64,000 bases of DNA, taken from Paenibacillus sp. FSL R5-0912 (lineage in GTDB: Bacteria; Bacillota; Bacilli; Paenibacillales; Paenibacillaceae). Below, piece after piece: positions 59,340 to 64,000 of this stretch. A program made the position numbers and the translations under genes. Each line of letters starts with the position of its first letter. Position 1 is the first letter of the stretch. The DNA lies in assembly GCF_000758605.1 (NCBI RefSeq), contig NZ_CP009282.1, positions 5,518,001-5,582,000 on the forward strand, written 5' to 3'. The notes beneath the pieces were generated by a model. It worked only from the letters and a program-made list of their open reading frames with translations, did not search any database and had not been told where the DNA came from.

Positions 59340-59564
59340 ATGTTAATACGTAAAATAATATGCTGCCTTTCCCTGTTCGCCGCCATGTTGATACTTGGCT
59401 GGAAAATGGAAAATTTATTAATTTCTCATACGGCAGTATCACAAATAAGCAGCTTTTCCGTTGAAGAATTTAGTTTCCATACCGAAGGCTTTACTGATAC
59501 GCCCCCAATCAGCGTACCCTATCTCCCCAGGGAATATGTGAGAATTAGACGTACGCTAAGATAA
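59340..59564 (+). CDS. Small membrane-anchored protein of unknown function
   Basis: 74 residues. The N-terminus 'MLIRKIICCLSLFAAMLILG' is a single hydrophobic segment, followed by a hydrophilic tail with 'FSVEEFSFHTEGFTDTP' and basic end 'IRRTLR'. Strong GGAGGA ribosome site. I do not recognise it; no partner gene is visible. Confidence 0.6.
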   Translation: MLIRKIICCLSLFAAMLILGWKMENLLISHTAVSQISSFSVEEFSFHTEGFTDTPPISVPYLPREYVRIRRTLR

Positions 59565-59642
59565 AGTGATTATGCTTCCCTCTGTTCACTTATTTCGGGT
59601 AAGATAGGGGTTAACCCTTGAATAGAATGGGAGCAGAGAGAT

Positions 59643-60515
59643 ATGTTGAGAAGAAGTACCCGGATATTAGAGCTAGAAAATGGGACAATCCTTGAATATA
59701 CAATAGCCGGATCAGGGAAGCCCATTTTGCTTCTTCACGGTGGGCACTCCAATTGTCATGAAGAGTTTGGATACAAGAATCTGTTAGAGCAGGGCTATTC
59801 GATTATTACTCCTTCGCGGGCTGGTTACGGCTCAACAAGCAAAGAACTAGGGCTTTCGTTAAATACGGCTTGTGAGGCTTATCTGCAATTGATCAATCAC
59901 CTTGATGTATGTACAGTTCATGTCGTTGCTGTATCCGCTGGCGGACCCAGCGGCCTAACCTTCGCATCCCTCTACCCCCACCGCGTCAGCAGTCTTGTCC
60001 TTCAATCTGCCGTATCCAAAGAATGGCATACTCCTAAAGACACTATTTATAGAATGGCCAAACTATTGTTCCATCCGGCCACAGAAAAATATACCTGGAA
60101 ACTTGTCTCCTTCTTCAGCCGTACATTTCCAAATTTCATTCTAAAACAGATGGTACCTTCATTCAGTATCCTTCCTGTACCTGAGGTCTTGCAACAGTTC
60201 AGCCAAGAGGATATCGAACAATTTATCGCCATGAATCAGCGCCAGCGCTCCGGCCATGGGTTTATACTTGATCTTGAACAGAGTGCAGCCTTTACCCCCT
60301 CCAAACTACAGAAAATTCTGTGTCCGGCCCTGATCATGCACAGTAAAAATGATAAGGCTGTTTTACCGGAGCATGCATTGTCTGCTCATCACCATATCCC
60401 CCAATCCACACTATGCCTTCTTGACTCATGGGGACATTTGATATGGCTGGGCAGTGGAGCCCGGAGCGTTGACACGGAAATGAATAAGTTTTTGAGCTCA
60501 TTACCTACTGTCTGA
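59643..60515 (+). CDS. Alpha/beta hydrolase
   Basis: 290 residues. 'GSGKPILLLHGGHSNCHEEF', 'SRAGYGSTSKELGLSLNTAC' and nucleophile elbow 'VVAVSAGGPSGLTFASLYP' (Ser in VSAGG) match the fold; a late His lies in 'LLDSWGHLIWLG'. GGGAGCAGAG ribosome site. Unrelated to the hydrolase at 51740-52561 at the level of the elbow sequence. Substrate unknown. Confidence 0.88.
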   Translation: MLRRSTRILELENGTILEYTIAGSGKPILLLHGGHSNCHEEFGYKNLLEQGYSIITPSRAGYGSTSKELGLSLNTACEAYLQLINHLDVCTVHVVAVSAGGPSGLTFASLYPHRVSSLVLQSAVSKEWHTPKDTIYRMAKLLFHPATEKYTWKLVSFFSRTFPNFILKQMVPSFSILPVPEVLQQFSQEDIEQFIAMNQRQRSGHGFILDLEQSAAFTPSKLQKILCPALIMHSKNDKAVLPEHALSAHHHIPQSTLCLLDSWGHLIWLGSGARSVDTEMNKFLSSLPTV

Positions 60516-60653
60516 GTCTTATAATGATTACTTTCAATCAATATCTGCTTCCAGTTTTTAGGCTCTAGCCCATTTTTGCAAGCTTTGCAATCTTTTATAT
60601 AGGCAGATGCATATGATTAAAGTACACACTAAATCGTAAGAGGAGAATTGAGT

Positions 60654-61133
60654 ATGTACCCTAATTCATGCAATCAAAGTTATCAGCCTCAATACTATAA
60701 TAATTGTTACCCTGATGAAAAAATAAAATTAAGAGATTATGGACAATGTCCACTTGTAGTGAATATTGACCAGGCAGCACGTCAAAACCAAAATTACCGT
60801 ACGGCCTTATGGACAGGGAAATATTTCCAAGTAACTCTAATGAGCATCAATGTTGGCGATGACATCGGTTTAGAAGTCCATCCGACAACAGATCAATTCA
60901 TACGTATTGAAGAAGGCCAGGGACTTGTTCAGATGGGTGATAGGAAAGACCATTTAGATTTTAAAGTGATGGCCAATGATGACTATGCAATAATGATACC
61001 TGCTGGAAAATGGCACAATTTAACGAATACAGGAAACAAACCCCTTAAAATTTACGTTATCTATGCCCCACCTGAGCATCCCTATGGTACAGTTCATGAA
61101 ACAAAGGCAATTGCCATGAGTGCTGAAGGGTAG
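60654..61133 (+). CDS. Cupin-domain protein
   Basis: About 159 residues from the ATG at 60654, with AGAGGAG eight bases upstream. Central cupin: 'IGLEVHPTTDQFIRIEEGQG' and 'MIPAGKWHNLTNTGNKPLKI' carry the metal-binding His/Glu positions. An Asn/Gln/Tyr-rich N-terminus of about 30 residues precedes it. This is a common small Bacillota cupin; its reaction, if any, is not known. Confidence 0.88.
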   Translation: MYPNSCNQSYQPQYYNNCYPDEKIKLRDYGQCPLVVNIDQAARQNQNYRTALWTGKYFQVTLMSINVGDDIGLEVHPTTDQFIRIEEGQGLVQMGDRKDHLDFKVMANDDYAIMIPAGKWHNLTNTGNKPLKIYVIYAPPEHPYGTVHETKAIAMSAEG

Positions 61134-61165
61134 TATATGTTCATACAAAAACAATCTTATTTCGT

Positions 61166-61195
61166 CCCAGCCAGAGCTGTGGGCGATTTTTTTCA
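61166..61195 (+). terminator. Probable terminator after the cupin gene
   Basis: CCCAGCC and GCTGTGGG arms with a bulge, followed by CGATTTTTTT, about 35 bases after the cupin stop. Confidence 0.55.
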
Positions 61196-61225
61196 TCTTA
61201 TTACAGTGCTCACATATAAAACCAC

Positions 61226-61303
61226 ACCGTTAACGATAGGGTTAGCTAAATCTGGTAATATCCATCTGAAGCATTCACAGAGGTCAGCATGATCGATAAC
61301 GGT
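61226..61303. repeat. 12-base inverted repeat in the cupin-methyltransferase gap
   Basis: ACCGTTAACGAT (61226-61237) and ATCGATAACGGT (61292-61303) pair at 11 of 12 positions across a 54-base spacer. Nothing else of note was seen in the 290-base gap. Confidence 0.4.
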
Positions 61304-61427
61304 TAAATAACTTGAGCACCTTGGTAGACAGGCTATCCATATTGGCAATGCAGAACGTATTCGCCGGGATTTTATGATACATTATTAATGATGCGCTGCA
61401 CGAAATGCAATGAGAATGGAGAATAGA

Positions 61428-62378
61428 ATGAGAAATTTCACGAATGATACCGCCCACAAAATATTAGCCAACGAAATTAGCGTAGAAACGTTATTACAAC
61501 AGTATCCGGAGTATCAGGCGGAGGTACTACAAGAACTAAGTATACTGAAAAGCACCAGGAATTCTAATCTTATCCCTGCCATTCTTGATAAATATACGGC
61601 AAGTGCAAAGATGGCCAATCATAAAATTTCCAAAAGCGGCTTCAATGAAAAAACCGTAAATGCCTTTCTGCCTAATGTGATTAAGGCCCGGTTTGCCATC
61701 CATCTGCTGGAGCAGCTAAATATAACGGCGTCTTCAAAAACTCCTGCCGGAAATGTAAAGTTCAACCTCTGGGACGGCGTGATCTTACAAAAGCTTTTAT
61801 TCAAAAAGGGGCTTGAACGAAAGCCGGTTTCTCTGGGCCTGTTCAGGATGTGTTGGAGGATTCTCCTAAATAAAAAGATATTAATGCCACTTGTCAATAA
61901 AAAAGGCATCTATTGTTTCTATTCAAAACCTTTAATTAACGAACTCTCAAGCTTGATAGGCGATAAAAAATGTCTTGAAATAGCTGCAGGCGATGGTACG
62001 TTAACCAAGTTTTTGAACCAAAAAAACATCAACTGCACAGCAACAGACGACTATAGCTGGAAGCACTATATCGATTACCCCGGCTTCGTGGAACAGGCAG
62101 ATGCCAAAGCTGCCCTTCATAAATACAGCCCGGTAGTAGTACTCTGCTCTTGGCCTGTACCCAAAAACCCGTATGAAAAACATGTATTTAAAACCGATTC
62201 GGTTGACTTATATATCGTTCTTGGCACAAAAGATCCTGCGGTGACTGGAGATTTCGACGCTTATTACAGCGCGGATAAGTTCACCATGGAGCTCAGCGAA
62301 CGATTGTCCTCCCTCCTGTTACCCCCTTCGCCTGATAATGCTGTTTATATTTTCAGGCGGAAATCGGTTACCTCCTAG
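61428..62378 (+). CDS. Class I SAM-dependent methyltransferase-like protein
   Basis: About 316 residues from the ATG at 61428, with GGAG six bases ahead. The C-terminal half has a motif I-like 'KKCLEIAAGDGTLTKFLNQK', 'INCTATDDYSW' and 'SPVVVLCSWPVPKNPYEK', as in Rossmann-fold methyltransferases. The N-terminal 150 residues are basic and helical and not recognised. Substrate unknown. Confidence 0.6.
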   Translation: MRNFTNDTAHKILANEISVETLLQQYPEYQAEVLQELSILKSTRNSNLIPAILDKYTASAKMANHKISKSGFNEKTVNAFLPNVIKARFAIHLLEQLNITASSKTPAGNVKFNLWDGVILQKLLFKKGLERKPVSLGLFRMCWRILLNKKILMPLVNKKGIYCFYSKPLINELSSLIGDKKCLEIAAGDGTLTKFLNQKNINCTATDDYSWKHYIDYPGFVEQADAKAALHKYSPVVVLCSWPVPKNPYEKHVFKTDSVDLYIVLGTKDPAVTGDFDAYYSADKFTMELSERLSSLLLPPSPDNAVYIFRRKSVTS

Positions 62379-62505
62379 GATCGAAGCTTCAAAGTGACGC
62401 TGCAGGAATGATCTTCTGCAGCCTGACTTCATTCATACATTTCAGCATGGGTATGGTAAATGTTAAAAAAGGCTTTTGGTCACTTTTTGAGTTAAATGTT
62501 CTATT

Positions 62506-62739
62506 TTCGGCATCAACAAAGGTGAGAACTTCCAAAAGAATATTAAAATCGTTGATAAACTAGCGGAAATCGCCAAAGAAAAGAACTGTACGGTACCTCA
62601 ACTAACAATTGCATGGACAGTAGAAAGAGGCACATTGCCGATTCCTGGTACGAAACGCCGTAATTATTTGGAGGATAATATCAAGGCACTTGACCGTATT
62701 GATGCTGTTAGTCCAAATGCATTTGGTGGTCGTTATTAA
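62506..62739 (+). pseudogene. C-terminal remnant of an aldo/keto reductase
   Basis: The frame reads 'GENFQKNIKIVDKLAEIAKE', 'CTVPQLTIAWTVERGTLPIP' and 'GTKRRNYLEDNIKALDRIDA', the end of an aldo/keto reductase. Upstream the frame meets a TGA near 62490 and no barrel strands remain, so only about 77 of some 320 residues survive. Confidence 0.75.
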
Positions 62740-63008
62740 TGTAATCGTCAAGGAGACTACGAGGCTTCTCTCAGTTATCTGCACCTTCTATTCCATCCAT
62801 CCTGACCCTAATCACGTCGATGAGCCCTACAGGTAATTTCCCTTTGATTGTTTTCCTGTAAGATATACGTTCTTGTATAGGCTCCGTTTTTCGGGCGGGT
62901 CGCCCGACATCGCCGCCACCTCTGGTTCACTGCATTCCGGGCTGGACTTTGCCTGCAGGCCCCTCGGATTCTTCCTCATGGAAGAACCCTGTCTATCCGA
63001 GCAACCTT
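62740..63008. other. Intergenic region without a recognised gene
   Basis: Short frames exist but none has a ribosome site or recognisable product. A GC-rich stretch near 62890-62920 contains CGGGCGGGTCGCCCG, a small palindrome without a T-tract. It may be degraded coding sequence beside the aldo/keto reductase remnant. Confidence 0.4.
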
Positions 63009-63692
63009 TTAATTTCTTTCAAGTGTCGCCAAGGAAACCATTACCCAGGGAGAAAACTTATTGGATAAAGTGCCCTTAGGATTGTGTATCCGGAAAAGAA
63101 AAGCTTCCCCCGCCTGATTCTTCCATACCATGTAATCCACAACTCCTTTATCACCTGTAGCCTGCAAATACAATTCTGCAAACCCGAGCGGATGTTCAAC
63201 CAATTCCCCGCTATAATCTTTAGCACTGCCTGTAGCGGAAAGCTCAGTTTTACCTTGTTGCTTCAGCGCAGTGAGATCGTATTCAGAAGCCAAGCTTTCA
63301 ATTTCCGCATAGTAGGCCGGATCCTCCGTAAGTGATAAACGGTTAGTCTGTACATTCAATGTGAAATCCCCAGTGATATATAGGGAGTATCCATCACCTT
63401 GCTCCAGTGTAGCCGTTTGCCCGCTAACCCCGCCCTCCTGTTCACTGAATTCCCGGGTCTCTGGCCGTTCAGAGGTCTGAGGATCAGTAGGGTCAGGAGC
63501 GGCAGACGCCGCCTCCGTGGCTGAAGGAGTGGCCGATGGTACAGGAGTGGCTGTAGCTTCGGCCACAGGCATAGTCGCTGCACTTGTTGCTGTTGGCTCT
63601 GTCTCATTTGTAGCTTCATTGTTGCTGCACGCGCCTAGAATTGAGGCGGATAGAATAATAGTGGCAGCTGCCGTAACTAATTGTTTGTTCAT
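63009..63692 (-). CDS. Lipoprotein with Thr/Ala/Pro-rich linker, function unknown
   Basis: 227 residues. Lipoprotein signal 'MNKQLVTAAATIILSASILG' followed by Cys, then a linker of about 60 residues rich in T, A, P, S and E ('TPVPSATPSATEAAS'), then a folded C-terminal domain of about 120 residues ('GDGYSLYITGDFTLNVQ', 'YMVWKNQAGEAFLFRIHNPK'). GGAGGAGG ribosome site. Divergent from the LytTR-type gene on the right. I do not recognise the domain. Confidence 0.8.
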   Translation of the reverse strand: MNKQLVTAAATIILSASILGACSNNEATNETEPTATSAATMPVAEATATPVPSATPSATEAASAAPDPTDPQTSERPETREFSEQEGGVSGQTATLEQGDGYSLYITGDFTLNVQTNRLSLTEDPAYYAEIESLASEYDLTALKQQGKTELSATGSAKDYSGELVEHPLGFAELYLQATGDKGVVDYMVWKNQAGEAFLFRIHNPKGTLSNKFSPWVMVSLATLERN

Positions 63693-63885
63693 TGTATACC
63701 TCCTCCATCTGGATAATAGTTATTACCCAATATCTACAATCTCCCCCCAGAGCCCGCATCCGTCTGCATTCCAAGGATTCCATTTTGCATTTGATCCCCA
63801 TGGTTGTTTGTTCTCTTTAAAAATGCTATATACTGTTGTGAATCTATTTATAGGACATTGCGCCGGAACGAAAGGGGTGGCATTC

Positions 63886-64000
63886 ATGTATAGAGTAGCG
63901 ATATGTGATGATGAGGAGAAGCAGCGAGAGCTTGTTAAGAGGACTCTGATAGGCTTATCCATCAAGACAAATATTGAATTCGAGATAGAGTTGTTTCACT
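63886..64000 (+). CDS. LytTR/AgrA-type response regulator (partial, N-terminus)
   Basis: Only the first 38 codons are inside the window. The frame starts 'MYRVAICDDEEKQRELVKR', with the DDE acidic pocket at the position typical of LytTR-type receivers. AAAGGGGTGG precedes the ATG. The DNA-binding domain is outside the window, so the LytTR assignment rests on the receiver start alone. Confidence 0.6.
   Translation, partial: MYRVAICDDEEKQRELVKRTLIGLSIKTNIEFEIELFH

Noticed and set aside
1..64000. CRISPR arrays, rRNA, tRNA, prophage or transposase genes
   Set aside because: No regularly spaced repeats, rRNA motifs, cloverleaf pattern, integrase or transposase reading frame was seen.

Overview
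The window looks like chromosomal DNA of a Paenibacillus-type Bacillota. The evidence is the strong GGAGG-type ribosome sites with frequent TTG and GTG starts, LplABC-type sugar transporters paired with YesM/YesN two-component systems, paralogous AraC-type response regulators of about 510-520 residues, an Mrp antiporter, and intergenic sequences of a kind I associate with this genus. No rRNA, tRNA, CRISPR array, phage or transposase gene was seen.

Layout. (1) 1-4408, minus: a nickel/dipeptide-type ABC importer (two permeases, two ATPases, a lipoprotein binding protein cut by the window edge), with a near-perfect Zur box over its promoter, which suggests zinc or metallophore-zinc uptake. (2) 4617-13310, minus: an operon with two CUT1 sugar permeases, an HlyD-like adaptor, a binding lipoprotein, an OmpR/VanR-type two-component system and a large secreted repeat protein. 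(3) 13552-29131: carbohydrate locus. It has an LplABC-type importer with a cre site, YesM kinase and YesN regulator, then (plus strand) an AraC regulator, a long mannose-6-phosphate-isomerase-like protein and a ROK kinase, then a second YesN-type regulator and a GH38-like alpha-mannosidase; together they suggest mannoside use. (4) 29227-40338, minus: a compact 12-gene operon that looks like a natural-product pathway and is the most unusual part of the window. It holds two acyl carrier proteins, an ATP-grasp enzyme, a radical SAM/SPASM enzyme, two BtrH-like proteins (one fused to a discoidin-like domain), a glycosyltransferase-like protein, an FkbM methyltransferase, a Gfo/Idh oxidoreductase and a three-gene ABC-2 exporter. 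A second radical SAM/SPASM/SEC-C protein lies just upstream behind its own terminator. The toolkit recalls the carrier-protein side-chain chemistry of butirosin, but no aminoglycoside core genes are present. (5) 41844-50320: arsenic island. A scar of two broken genes leads into a thioredoxin-like protein, a protein phosphatase, arsA, arsD, arsC, arsB, arsR, a second arsR, a second arsC-like gene, and a divergent MarR-type regulator, arsM methyltransferase and ArsN1-like acetyltransferase, with clear operators. (6) 50399-59276, minus: a CPA1 Na+/H+ antiporter, an alpha/beta hydrolase, and an Mrp operon with fused MrpA-MrpB headed by a universal-stress-type protein. (7) 59340-64000: small unrelated genes (short membrane protein, hydrolase, cupin, methyltransferase-like protein, aldo/keto reductase remnant, lipoprotein) and the start of a LytTR-type response regulator.

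All function calls come from reading the translated sequence and motifs; no database search was run. Where a ribosome site clearly points to an internal start codon, the shorter gene is given.
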